Translations under genes and position numbers: made by a program
Shown here: positions 25,001 through 35,871 of the stretch, one piece after another
How the letters are laid out: each line of letters begins with the position of its first letter
How positions within the stretch are numbered: the stretch's first letter is position 1
Notes under the pieces: generated by a model
Told to the model about the DNA's origin: nothing
Database searches by the model: none
What the model saw: the letters and a program-made list of their open reading frames with translations, nothing else
NCBI GenBank assembly: GCA_028826165.1
Contig: JAPDFW010000060.1
Span: 310,001-374,000, forward strand
Length of the DNA: 64,000 nt
Direction: 5' to 3'
From: Anaeramoeba ignava
Taxonomy: Eukaryota; Metamonada; Anaeramoebidae

Positions 25001-28000
25001 TTTCCCTGAAGAATTCAATAATCTCTGTTGTTATTGATGGATTTTTAAAAAGATAATGCATTGGTGTATCCTTTTTTTTGTTTTATTTTAAATTTAGTTT
25101 CGATTTTTATTTTTATTATTATGATATTTTTTTACTTCCTTTTTTTTTTAAGAATTTTTTTTAAGATTTTAAGGAGCAAAAAAAAAACAAATTTTATTTT
25201 TACATCCTTTTTTTTTGGAATTCCAGAAAATAATAAATAAATTTTGTTAATTCAAATTAATAAGATTACTTTCTATTCAATTATTCATAAATAAAATTAA
25301 AAATGAAATTAAAAATAAAATTAAAAATAAATTTACTTCTTTAGAATAAAAATCGGTTCTATAATGTGCCACTAATTTAATGATTTCCAAATTTATTGAT
25401 GGATTTTGGCATAAATAATGTAATGGTGTTAACTTTGATTTTTTGATTAATTTAATTGAAAAGAATTTGGGATAAATAATTTAATTTTCATTTTATTATT
25501 TTTTTACTTCCTATTTCAATCATTTTAAAAATGAATAAATTTTTGATTCAATTCAATTTAGAAATCCTTTGTTATTTTTACATCCTTTTTATTTCAATTT
25601 TAAATAATTTTAATTTTTTAAATAATTTTTTTTTATGTGGTTTATTTTTTACTTCCTAAAATTTTCAATTTCGTTTTAAAAAAACAAAAAAAATGAATAT
25701 TTTTATAATCAATAACAAAAAAATCAAATTCAAAATTTACTCCTTTTAAATTAAAATTAGCTCTATAATCAAACATTAATATTATTATCCTCAAATTAAT
25801 TGATTCATTTTGGCATAAATAATGAATTGGTGTATTCTTTTTAAATATTTGAAGAAGAAGAAAAACAAAATTAATTTTAATTTTAAAATTAAAATATGAA
25901 TTACTTTCTAAAAAATAATATAAATTAATTCAAATAAATTTAAATAAATATTTTAGATAAAAGTGTTTTTTGTACAGCTGCGGTTTTTTGGAATATAGTC
26001 TACAAAATAAAAAGAAAGATTAAAATAAGTTGAAATTTTTAGATTAGATCAAAGATTTGTTTTTTGATTTAGAATTACTTTCTAGATTTTTATAATTTTA
26101 ATATTTTTTTTTTAAAAAAAGGAATTAAAATTTAATAAGAAAAAAATGTTTTGTTTTAGATATTTGAATAAAATAATTTATACATCTCGTTTAGTGACTT
26201 CTGATTTTTTTTTCAAAAAAATTTGTAAAATTCCAAAATCAATTTCTTCGTTCTTTTTTGCATAGAAATGAAATAAAGATTCCTAAATTTTTTAATCAGA
26301 AAAAAAACAAACATTTTTGAAATGTTGATTAAATGAATTTTCTTCTCAATTGTTTTTTTTTAAAATTTTATTTGGAAGAAAAAAAGTTTACCTGTGACCA
26401 AACATTGAAAAACTATTTTAAAACAAAATAAAAATAAATAAATTAATAAATAAATGAATAAATAAATGAATAAAATAAATAAATAAATAAATGAATGAAT
26501 TCTTGTTAAAAATATGTGATTTACATATTTTTTTTTATTAAATTCTTCTTGTAATGCTTTTAATTTTTTTTGATCTAGTTTTTCTACATGACCTAATAAA
26601 AATAATTTCATAATTTTTCAAATTAAAATTTTTTCTTTTTGATTTTGGAAAAATGAAACAATATTTTTACTTTTCTTTAAATTAAAGTTTCGAGTAATAT
26701 CTATTTTGTTTTTCAAATAATTAGATTAAAATAAAAGAAAGGAAAATTAATTAATGAATTATTAAAATGAAAAAAGGAAAAAGATTGGATTATCTATTTT
26801 GTTTTGTTTTGTTTTGTTTTTTATTGAAAAATATAAATTTACAATTTTGACCAAATTCTAAACGTGTTAAAGCTTCAGTTCCTGTATAAAAAATCTTATT
26901 ATCTTCTGGAAAATTAGCCATTGTTGAAAATATTGTATCATCTCCAGAATATTGTTTAATTTGGCTTCGATTTACTTTGGTTTTTGATTAATTAATTTTT
27001 TTGATTAATTAATTTTTTTGATTGATTAATTTTTTTGATTAATTAATTTTTTTGATTGATTAAAATGAAATTTACGACTTGATTTTCCCATTTGAAAAAG
27101 AATTAGTAAAGATTGAAGTTGAAGAAATTTTTTGAATGGAAAATTATTCATTGCTTTGATAATTAAATCAAATCCATTAAAATCTGGAAAATTAAATGAA
27201 ATTCCTTTTTTTTTTTGGAAAGAAAAATTAATAGAGTTTTGAAAATTAAAATTAATTTAACAATTTTTACTTGTTTCTGCTTCAGTGAATTTTCTTAGAG
27301 CCATACAACAACTTTCTTGAATAAATTCATCTATTGGAAAGGCATTCATAGATTGAAAAATAAAATTAATATCAATTTCTTCTAATTTTTCTGAGGTATC
27401 TTTTTATTAAAAAATGGAATAAATTGGATTAATTCATTTTACACATTTTTTCATTTGATTTAAACAATATGAATAAATATTTACTTTGATCATGTTTGCG
27501 AATTGAATCTCGAAGTTTTTGGAAATAGGGTTTAAGTTCTTTTAATGCATTTTTTTTTGCTTCTTCAGATTTTTTTTTTTCTTTTTGGATTTCCAAAGTT
27601 CGTACTTTTGCTATTACTTCATCAAGTATTTTTTGTGCAGTCTAATTGTTTTGTATTATTTTTTTTTTGTTGAAATGGAAATGATTGAAAATTTAATCTT
27701 TTTTTTTTTTATATTTCTTAAATATCAATGTTTTACCTTCAAATCAACTTCTGATTCTGATTCTGATTCTGGTTCTGATTCTGATTCTGATTCTGATTCT
27801 GATTCTGGTTTAATTTCATTTGATTTGTTTTGTTTTGAATCTTGTTCATTTGAAGGATTTGATCTGTTTTGGTTTTGGTTTTGGTTTTGATTCTGATTCT
27901 GGTTCTGGTAGGATTAATTTTGTTTCGATTTCATTCATCTCCTTTTTAACGATATTGTCTATATAATTGATTTGTTCATTTGAATTTTGTTCATTTGAAT

Positions 28001-29660
28001 TTTGTTCATTTGAATCTTGTTCATTTGAATTTTGTTGATTAGAATGGATTTGATCTGTATTGATTGGTTTTGGTTTTGGTTTTGGTCCTGGGTTTGGTTT
28101 TGGTTTTGGTTTTGGTTTTGGTTTTGGTTTTGGCTCTATTGTTGAATCTTGGTCATCAATGTGAAATGAATAACGGTGATTTTTATTGGAATCGTGTGTG
28201 TTTGAATTTTTGAATTGTTGTTTCATTGTTATTTAATTTATCATTTGAAGGTCTTGGTCTTGGTCCTGGTTTTGGTCTTGATCTTGGTCTTGGTCTAATT
28301 GCTGTATTTGTTCTTGATCTTTGCTGATTGGAACTCTGTTCAAATCTCTTTAAAATTGATTGAAAAGAATTTCTTGTTCTTGGTATTCTTGGTTTTTTTC
28401 TACTAAGATCATCTTTATTTTTTGGATTCATTGGATGATTGGGTGATATTATTGGTTTTTTTTCTTCTTCAATTATTAGTTCTACTTCTATTTTTGTTGA
28501 ATTTTATTTTAATTTTTGTTGAATTTTATTTTAATTTTTGTTGAATTTGATTTTAATTTTTGTTGAATTTTATTTTAATTTTTGTTGGATTTTATTTTAA
28601 TTTTTGTTGAATTTGATTTTAATTTTTGTTGAATTTTATTTTAATTTTTGAAATTACCTCCATTTTTCATCATATTCAAACATTTAGTAAATTCATTTAA
28701 TGAACATCTTTCTTCTGGATTTGGACTCCATCCTTTTTTGATTAATTCACTTAATTTTTTTGGGAAATTAATGGGAAATTCAGGTCTTTCTCCTTGCATT
28801 ACTTTTACTGGAATAGCCATCCCATTTTCATTTTCAAAAGGTTGTTTCTTTGAGAAAATTTCATATAAAATCATTGATAAACTGTAAATATCGCAAGATC
28901 TATCATATTTGTTTCCTGATTCAAGCATTTCTGGAGCAGAATAACGGAATGAAACTATAACTGAAGTAACTTGCAAAGTGTGTTCTCTTACTTTTGAAAT
29001 TCCAAAATCAGTAATTTTTGGTTTATTATTTGAAATCAAAATATTTTCAGGTTTTAAATCACGATGAATAATTAAATTTGAATGTAAAACTTCAATTCCT
29101 TTAATAATTTGTAAAGAATATTCAATTTGTTCTTCAAATGTTAAATTTGGAATTTTTTGAGATAAATCTCCTTGTTCTGCATATTCCATTACAATTCCCA
29201 AAACATTATTCATTTTAGTTTTCCCATGGATTTTGATAATATAAGGATTATTTTTTAATTTCATTCCTAATTTAATTTCGTTTTCAAATTGTTGATTTCT
29301 TTTTTCATCATTTAGAAATATTAATCTTTTGATAACAACATCTTTTTCTTTCCATTTTGCTTTGAAAATTTGAGCAGTTCCTCCTTTAGCAAATGGTTCT
29401 AATTCAACTTCCAATTCTGATAAAGGAATAATTGGAATAATTGGCTCATTTGAATTTTTTTGAATTGATTTAATAAATGCTAATAAAGATTCGTTCATAA
29501 TTGGTTTAAAATTTTTGAATGAACTTTTACAAAAAATACAATGATCCGTTTTTGTTACGCAAAAAGAACAAATATTATGTCCTTCTTTGCAAATAACCAT
29601 TGGTTTTCTTTCATTTGAATAATTTTCAAAACAAATTGGACAAATTTCTGGTTCTTCCAT
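22046..29660 (-). CDS. RING finger-TKL kinase-ARM-ankyrin protein with single-codon exon arrays (paralog 2)
   Basis: Exons in transcript order: 28658-29660 (RING + kinase), 27737-28487 (Pro/Lys/Asn/Ser linker), 27485-27641, 27271-27399, 27076-27204, 26843-26974, 26671-26700, 26525-26592 (coiled and ARM part), 26392-26412 (21 nt), 26184-26282 (99 nt, first ankyrin), 25976-25999 (24 nt), ankyrin exons 25741-25836, 25337-25432, 24975-25070, 24549-24644, 23811-23906, 22903-22998, last exon 22046-22198. Thirty-six 3-nt exons lie between them. The RING is C3HC4; the kinase keeps [17 protein letters not shown] and SAPE. Kinase and linker join through GGAG|GTAATT and AATAG with matching phase. The linker exon carries a net two-base frame break around 27.85-28.22 kb, so this copy may be a recent pseudogene or hold indel errors. 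It has two more ankyrin exons than paralog 1. Confidence 0.7.
22199..22902 (-). other. Single-codon exon array 2g (8 microexons)
   Basis: Transcript order: ATT 22828, GAT 22730, GAA 22646, CAA 22571, GGA 22494, CAA 22395, CCT 22331, GGA 22259, encoding I-D-E-Q-G-Q-P-G between ...FNLQI and ATVLHY. Like array 1e it starts with Ile and ends with Gly. Confidence 0.7.
22999..23810 (-). other. Single-codon exon array 2f (10 microexons)
   Basis: Transcript order: AAA 23739, ATT 23635, AAA 23552, GGA 23478, GAT 23413, GCA 23347, TAT 23265, TTT 23198, AGA 23122, GGA 23064, encoding K-I-K-G-D-A-Y-F-R-G between ...HIQW and YSPLHF. Confidence 0.7.
23907..24548 (-). other. Single-codon exon array 2e (7 microexons)
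   Basis: Transcript order: CAA 24477, CAA 24403, GCT 24344, AAT 24259, CAT 24171, TTT 24082, GAT 23995, encoding Q-Q-A-N-H-F-D between ...NWNLSG and HTPLHDL. This matches the position of arrays 1c and 3b, which also follow an NLSG end. Confidence 0.7.
24645..24974 (-). other. Single-codon exon array 2d (3 microexons)
   Basis: Transcript order: ACT 24890, TTT 24814, CAA 24739, encoding T-F-Q between ...FNSQN and MSPIHY. Confidence 0.7.
25071..25336 (-). other. Single-codon exon array 2c (3 microexons)
   Basis: Transcript order: AAA 25270, GAT 25204, GAA 25136, encoding K-D-E between ...DFYSKE and DTPMHY. Confidence 0.7.
25433..25740 (-). other. Single-codon exon array 2b (3 microexons)
   Basis: Transcript order: GAA 25653, GAT 25582, GAA 25508, encoding E-D-E between ...FNLKG and LTPLHY. 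Confidence 0.7.
25837..26183 (-). other. Microexon array 2a: codon, 24-nt exon, codon
   Basis: AAA 26079-26081 (K), then a 24-nt exon 25976-25999 encoding T-I-F-Q-K-T-A-A, then AAA 25905-25907 (K). The homologous interval of paralog 1 has three one-codon exons (K, Q, G), so the middle exon has grown from one codon to eight while keeping phase 0. Confidence 0.55.
26392..26412 (-). other. 21-nt exon with abutting AG|GTAAAC donor
   Basis: AAAATAG acceptor, seven codons F-F-N-V-W-S-Q, then GTAAAC. It joins in phase 0 to the ARM-side exon and to the first ankyrin exon, giving W-S-Q-E-S-L-F-H. This parallels D-K-Q-A-T-L-S-H in paralog 3. Confidence 0.5.
27846..28226 (-). other. Frame-broken low-complexity part of the paralog 2 linker
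   Basis: The frame entering this exon stops at 28183. A second frame runs 28226-27846 (N/H-rich, then K-P repeats), and a third frame (N-P-S-N-E-Q, then E-S repeats) is the one that exits correctly at 27737. Each switch is +1, giving two extra bases in total. No GT-AG pair of suitable length was seen between them. The CCAAAA-type repeats invite slippage. Confidence 0.55.
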
Positions 29661-29812
29661 TTTTTAAAAAAATAATAAAATGAATCAAAAAAAAAAATGA
29701 AAAAATTGTTTGTTTTTTTTTATTCTCTTTTTCTTGTTAAATTCCAAAAAAAAAAAATTCTTTTTCGTTTTTCTCCTTTTTTTTTTCTCCTTTTTTTTAA
29801 TTTAATTTAAAA
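29661..29812 (-). promoter_or_regulatory. 152-bp gap: paralog 2 promoter and SPA-gene 3' flank
   Basis: The start of paralog 2 and the stop of the SPA-domain gene (same strand, upstream) are only 152 bp apart. The gap is poly-A/poly-T rich with no ORF. It must hold both the polyadenylation region of one gene and the promoter of the next. Confidence 0.4.
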
Positions 29813-32800
29813 TTATTTTTGTTTTGTTTGGATTGTTTCCATAAATTTTTCCAATTTAGTTGTTAATTGTCGAACATTTCTTTCATAAGCCAAAAGTAAA
29901 AACATATTCAATCCAGTTATTAATCCACTTCCAGTCTAAAAAATTTAGATTAAAAAATTTAGATTAAAAAAATTTAGATTAAAAAAATTTAAATTAAAAA
30001 AATTTAGATTAAAAAAATTTAAATTAAAAAATTTCAATTTAAAAATTTAGATCAAAAAAATTTAGATTAAAAAATTTAAATTAAAAAATTTAAATTAAAA
30101 AATTTAGATTAAAAAATTTAGATTAAATAATTTAAATTAAAAAATTTAAATTAAAAAATTTAGATTAAAAAAATTTAAATTAAAAAAATTTAGATTAAAA
30201 AATTTAGATTAAATAATTTAGATTAAAAAATTTAGATTAAAAAAATTTAAATTAAATAATTTAAATTTAAAAAATTTAGATTAAATAATTTAAATTAAAA
30301 AATTTAGATTAAAAAATTTAGATTAAAAAATTTCAAACCTTAATTCCATCTAATCTTTTTAATAAAGCAACAGTTCCTAATCTAACAACTTCAGAAGAAT
30401 GAAATAAATTCACAGCTAATGGATATAAACCACCTTTAGCTTCTGGAAAATAAGAAAGAAACTAAGTAAAATAATAAAATTTTTCAGTTAAAATTTTTCA
30501 ATTAAATCAAAATTTGGGAAAATATTTTTTTTTTTGCTTTTTTTTACTTCCATGCATTCTTCTTCAGTAGTAATGTTTTTAATAAATGATTCATAAATAT
30601 TAAATAATTCATTTCCATCTAAATCTCTTCTAATAATTAATCTTCTTATTAATCTTTGAACATCAATACTTTTTATAATTAATAATTCTTTTCTTATTTC
30701 TTGATCAGATAAATATGTTTTATGCATTTCTGTTTCTCTCCATTGTTGAATTCTTTTGAAATTTGCTTTCATTTCTGATAGTCTTGATGTTGCATCATTA
30801 AATTCTTCTTCTTCAAGTGCCATTTTAACAATATGAGTTGTATATTCTTGGAATGATCCTCGAATATATTGTTCGGATGAATTTTCGAGTGAAGTTAAGC
30901 ACTTTTTTAATTTTAATATAAAAATTATTTTAATTTCAAAATGAATTTTAATTTTAATTTTAATTTTAATTTTAATTTTAATTTTAATTTTAATTTTTTT
31001 AATTTTTAATTTTAATTTTAATTTTAATTTCAAAATGAATTTTAATTTTAATTTTTAATTTTGATTTTAATTTTAAAATGAATTTTAATTTTAATTTTAA
31101 TTTTAATTTTAATTTTAATTTTAATTTTAATTTTAATTTTAATTTTAATTTTAATTTTAATTTTGATTTTAATTTTAATTTTAATTTTAATTTTAATTTT
31201 AATTTTAATTTTAATTTTAATTTTAATTTTAATTTTAATTTTAATTTTAATTTTAATTTTAATTTTAATTTTAATTTTAATTTTGATTTTAATTTTAATT
31301 TTAATTTTGATTTTAATTTTAATTTTAATTTTAATTTTGATTTTAATTTTAATTTTGATTTTTAATTTTGATTTTAATTTCAAAATGAATTTTAATTTTA
31401 ATTTTAAAATGAATTTTAATTTTAATTTTAAAATGAATTTTAATTTTAAAATGAATTTTAATTTCTACTTTTTCAATAAATTGTTTGTCATAAGCTTGAT
31501 GCTCTGAATTTTCAAACTCTTCAACTAAATTAGGATTAATCGTAATTGTTCCTGTATTAATATCACACAAAATATCCCACCACGCTTGTTTTGAGGCAAA
31601 TAACTGATTAGTAACACCAATAACATATCCAGGACTAAATTTTATGTGATAATTTTTTAAAAAGATAAATATATAAATATATAAAAATTCAAGTTCCATT
31701 TTTTCAATTCGAATATAAATACATATCGATAAATTCATCAATAGTTTTCAAATCAGCATATGGATAAATCCTTCTTATCAATCCTCTCAAGGGAGGACAA
31801 ACCATTAAAATTGAAGCCAATACATAGCCGCAAACATCTCCAGCTTTCATTTTATGACCAATAAAAATAATCTTCTTGTTAGTTAATAATCCATTCAAAA
31901 TATGCATTGAATTATGTTGAAATTTTTTCAAAACATTAATCAATGAAACTTCTCCCACTTCATCTTCCAAAAGCGTTAATGGAATGTGAATCGGGATTTT
32001 TTCTGATTGAAACTCAAGATTCGTGACAAATTCATTGTGTGAAACATTCAAAATCCTTTTCAAAAGTTTTTGTTGCTCTGTCCATAATGGACATTCAGTT
32101 AAATCAACAGCATTAACTGCATTAAATAATTCAATCGCAATTTTTCTTGCATCATCTGGAAAATCCAGCGTTTTTTCAACAGCCAAAACCAAAGCAGACT
32201 GCGGTTTCATCCAAAACAAAGAATATATATTTTTTTGTGAAAAAAAATTTCGGAAATATTTTCTTTTTAGTTAAATATAAAGTTTGGAAAGTGAAATAAT
32301 AAAGTTGATCTGTAAACCTTAAACACAGGAGAGAATTGGAGTCGTGAGCATATCGCCATCGAGTTGATTCTTGTTCCTCTTCTTGCTGTGGGATCCTTTT
32401 TCGATTTGCATACGTTTGTGCAATATAAAAATGGTTTCCTTTTTTTTTCGTGTTCTTGCTTTAATTTTTTTTCTTCTTCCAGTTTTTTTTCTTGTTTTAA
32501 TTGTTCCAATCTTTCGTTTTCAATTTCCTGTTGGGTTTTCATTATTCCTTGTGTTTCAATAAATTTGGTTAGCAATTCTTTGAAAAGTTTTTCGTCATCT
32601 TCTTTTCCATCAAAAAATTTAAATCCAATGGTATTTAGATTTTTATCATAAATACAAGAAAATAATTCTCCTAAAGGTGTTGGATTTAATTCTTCATGAA
32701 AAGATCTTTTTTAAATTTAATTTTTTAATTTTTTAATTTTAATTTTAAATTTCAAAATGAATTTTAATTTTAATTTTAATTTTAAATTTCAATTTTAATT

Positions 32801-34577
32801 TTAATTTTAATTTTAAATTTCAAAATGAATTTTAATTTTAATTTTAATTTCAATTTTAATTTTAATTTTGATTTTGAAATGAATTTTAATTTTAATTTTA
32901 ATTTTAATTTTAATTTTAATTTTAATTTTAATTTTAATTTTAATTTTAATTTTAATTTTAATTTTAATTTTAATTTTAATTTTAATTTTAATTTTAATTT
33001 TGATTTTAATTTTAAATTTTAATTTTATTTTAAATTTTAATTTTAAATTTTAATTTTAATTTTAATTTTAATTTTAATTTTAATTTTAATTTTAATTTTA
33101 ATTTTGAATTTTAATTTTAATTTTAATTTTGAATTTTAATTTTAATTTTAATTTTAATTTTAATTTTAATAAATACATATCATAAACAAAAGAATCTTGA
33201 GCTGGATTGGAAAAATCACCACATTTTTCTGCAGAATAAATTTTAATTTTTTCATCTTGAAAAATAATACAATTTGCAGAATCTCCAAGAATTTTCCATC
33301 CTTCGTCACTTTCTACTTCTGAAATACTAATGGTGGTCTTATTTGTTGCAAAAAATGTATAAATTTTAATTTTAATTTTAATTTTAATTTTAATTTTAAT
33401 TTTAATTTTAAATTTTATTTTTAATTTTTTTCCATAATTTTCATTTTGATTTTTAATTTTGAAATTTTAATTTTAAAATTTTAATTAATTTTAATTTTTA
33501 ATTTTAATTTTAATTTTAATTTTAATTTTAATTTTAATTTTAATTTTAATTTTAATTTTAATTTTAATTTTAATTTTAATTATAATATTAATTTTATTTT
33601 TAATTTTAATTTTAATTTTTATTTTAATTTTAATTTTAAATTTTAATTTTAAAATGAATTTTAATTTTTTAATTTTAATTTTAATTTTAATTTTAATTTT
33701 TAATTTTAATTTTAATTTTAAATTTTAATTTTAATTTTAATTTTAATTTTAATTTTAATTTTAATTTTTAATTTTAATTTTAATTTTAATTTTAAATTTT
33801 AATTTTAATTTTTAATTTTAATTTTAATTTTAATTTTAATTTTAATTTTAATTTTTAATTTTAATTTTAATTTTAATTTTAATTTTAATTTTTAATTTTA
33901 ATTTTAATTTTAATTTTAATTTTAATTTTAATTTTAATTTTAATTTTGATTTTAATTTTAATTTTAATTTTAATTTTAATTTTAATTTTAATTTTAATTT
34001 TAATTTTAATTTTAATTTTAATTTTAATTTTTAATTTTAAAATTGATTTTAATTTTAAATTTTAATTTTAATTTTAAATTTTAAATTTTAAATTTAATTT
34101 TAATTTTAATTTTATATAAATAAATAAATTAGAAATCAATATTTACTGATCATTTTTATTTTGATTATTATTTTCGTTGTTTTTATCTTTATTAAATTGA
34201 TCTGAATTTTCATCATCATCAATATTTTCAAATATTGTAACTTCACCCTCTCTATTAAGAAAGAAAGTAGTTGAATCATCATTTCTATCATGCATTCCAT
34301 CAGGAATCATCCATTCTTCAAGATTACTGATATTGTTTTAAATCAATTCATTTTTTATTTTTCATTTTCATTTTCATTTTCATTTTCATTTTTCATTTTT
34401 ATTTTTGCTTTTTTTAATTTTTATATTTTTTATTTAATTTGTTTTTTTTTACCTTTCGTTTGTGCCACATTCTTTTGGATATTGAAATCTTATTGTTGGT
34501 CCTGTTAATGCATCAAATTCTGCATAAAGGACATATTCAATATTTTTTGGTTTTTTTGTTTTGTTTTCTTTATTCAT
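29813..34577 (-). CDS. SPA/Afi1-type DENN-like protein, nine exons
   Basis: Exons in transcript order: 34453-34577, 34147-34326, 33177-33326, 32318-32705, 31723-32198, 31469-31634, 30548-30901, 30339-30461, 29813-29935. Phases agree throughout and give 694 aa. The N-terminus Y-V-L-Y-A-E-F-D followed by G-P-T-I-R-F-Q-Y-P, then M-I-P-D-G-M-H-D-R, R-R-G-T-R-I-N-S-M-A-I, K-K-I-I-F-I-G-H-K-M-x-A-G, P-G-Y-V-I-G-V-T-N, W-W-D-I-L-C-D-I and F-P-E-A-K-G-G-L-Y-P-L-A follow the order of the fungal/amoebal Afi1-SPA (stabilization of polarity axis) family. Relatives act in polarity and small-GTPase signalling; the exact partner here is unknown. A charged coiled-coil (E-x-L-K-Q-E-K-K) is inserted near residue 210. 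Two donors are GTTTRN rather than GTAAN. Confidence 0.8.
29936..30338. repeat. Intronic AAATTTAGATTAA repeat
   Basis: The last intron of the SPA gene is almost entirely a degenerate 13-15-nt unit (AAAAATTTAGATTA). No coding potential. Confidence 0.85.
30902..31468. repeat. (TTTTAA)n-filled intron of the SPA gene
   Basis: 567-nt intron, almost pure TTTTAA hexamers with scattered TTTTGA variants. The open frames it creates on both strands (F-N, L-I, K-I repeats) are artefacts of the period-6 repeat. Confidence 0.9.
32706..33176. repeat. (TTTTAA)n-filled intron of the SPA gene
   Basis: 471-nt intron, mostly TTTTAA hexamers, with a donor AT|GTATTT and acceptor AAAAAAG on the minus strand. Confidence 0.9.
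33327..34146. repeat. (TTTTAA)n-filled intron of the SPA gene
   Basis: 820-nt intron, the longest in this gene, nearly all TTTTAA with short interruptions. The flanking exons are 150 and 180 nt, so the repeat outweighs local coding sequence. Confidence 0.9.
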
Positions 34578-34609
34578 TAAAAAAAAAATGAAAAAAATGA
34601 AAAAAATGA

Positions 34610-35756
34610 AAAAGTTTTTAAAATTATTTCTTAATTAATTTTATTGTAAAATAATAAATAAATTATTATCAAAAATTAAATAAAATTTTTATCCAATTTT
34701 TGTTTCAAATTTATTTCTTTATTTTTAATAATTATAATTTAATATTAATAATAAATTCTTTTTAAAATTATTTTTAATTAATTTTATTACAAAATGATAA
34801 ATAAATTATTATTAAAAATTAAGTAAAATAATAAATAAAATATTTTAATTAATTTATTTCTTTTTAATAATTATAATTTAATATTAATAATAAATTCTTT
34901 TTAAATCATTTCTTATTTAAATTTATTGTAAAATAATAAATTAATTATTATTAAAATTAAGTAAAATAATAAATAAATTATTTTAATTAATTTATTTCTT
35001 TTTAATAATAATAATTTAATATTAATAATAAATTCTTTTTAAATCATTTCTTATTTAAATTTATTGTAAAATGATAAATTAATTATAATTAAAAATTAAA
35101 TAAAATAATAAATAAAATATTTTAATTAATTTATTTCTTTATTTTTAATAATAATTTAATATTAATAATAAATTCTTTTTAAATCATTTATTATTTAAAT
35201 TTATTGTAAAAATAATAAATTAATTATAATTAAAAATTAAGTAAAAATATTTATCTAATTTTTGTTTCAAATTTATTTCATTATTTTTAATAATAATAAT
35301 TTAATATTAATAATAAATTCTTTTTAAATCATTTCTTATTTAAATTTATTGTAAAATAATAAATTAATTATAATTAAAAATTAAATAAAATAATAAATAA
35401 AATATTTTAATTAATTTTATTTTCTTTATTTTTAATAATTTTAATTTAATATTAATAATAAATTCTTTTTAAATCATTTCTTATTTAATTTTATTGCAAA
35501 ATAATTAATTAATTATAATTAAAAATTAAATAAAATAATAAATAAAATATTTTAATTAATTTTATTTCTTTATTTTTAATAATTTTAATTTAATATTAAT
35601 AATAAATTCTTTTTAAATTATTTTTAAAAATTATAAAATTTTATTATTAAAAATTAAATAAAATATTTATCTAATTTTTGTTTCAAATTTATTTCATTAT
35701 TTTAAATAATAATAATTTAATATTAATAATAAATTCTTTTTTAAAATTATTTTTTT
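34610..35756. repeat. AT-only satellite, unit A, about 8 copies
   Basis: Same unit and orientation as 20130-21650. It fills the gap between the SPA gene start and the 3' end of receptor copy 1. No ORF. Confidence 0.85.
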
Positions 35757-35758
35757 GA

Positions 35759-35871
35759 GTGAAGTATTTATTGAGAAAAGAAGAATTAAAAAGAAGAAAA
35801 AGTAAGAATGAGAATGAAAATGAAATTTTGAAAAAAAAAAGAGCTAAATTTTAATTTCCTAAATACTTCAC
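35759..35871 (-). terminator. 3' inverted repeat overlapping the stop codon, receptor copy 1
   Basis: GTGAAGTATTTA at 35759-35770 and TAAATACTTCAC at 35860-35871 can pair as a 12-bp stem around an 88-nt A/G-rich loop. The TGA stop (35868-35870) lies inside one arm. It is repeated in copy 2 but absent from copy 3. It may be an mRNA 3' structure or a small insertion scar. Confidence 0.5.

Noticed and set aside
31078-31507. Open frames of F-N, L-I or K-I repeats on both strands
   Set aside because: Created by intronic TTTTAA/TTTTGA hexamers between two well-supported SPA exons.
33358-34125. TTTTAA array as a telomeric repeat
   Set aside because: Interrupted, intronic and flanked by exons of one gene; no terminal context and no G-rich strand.
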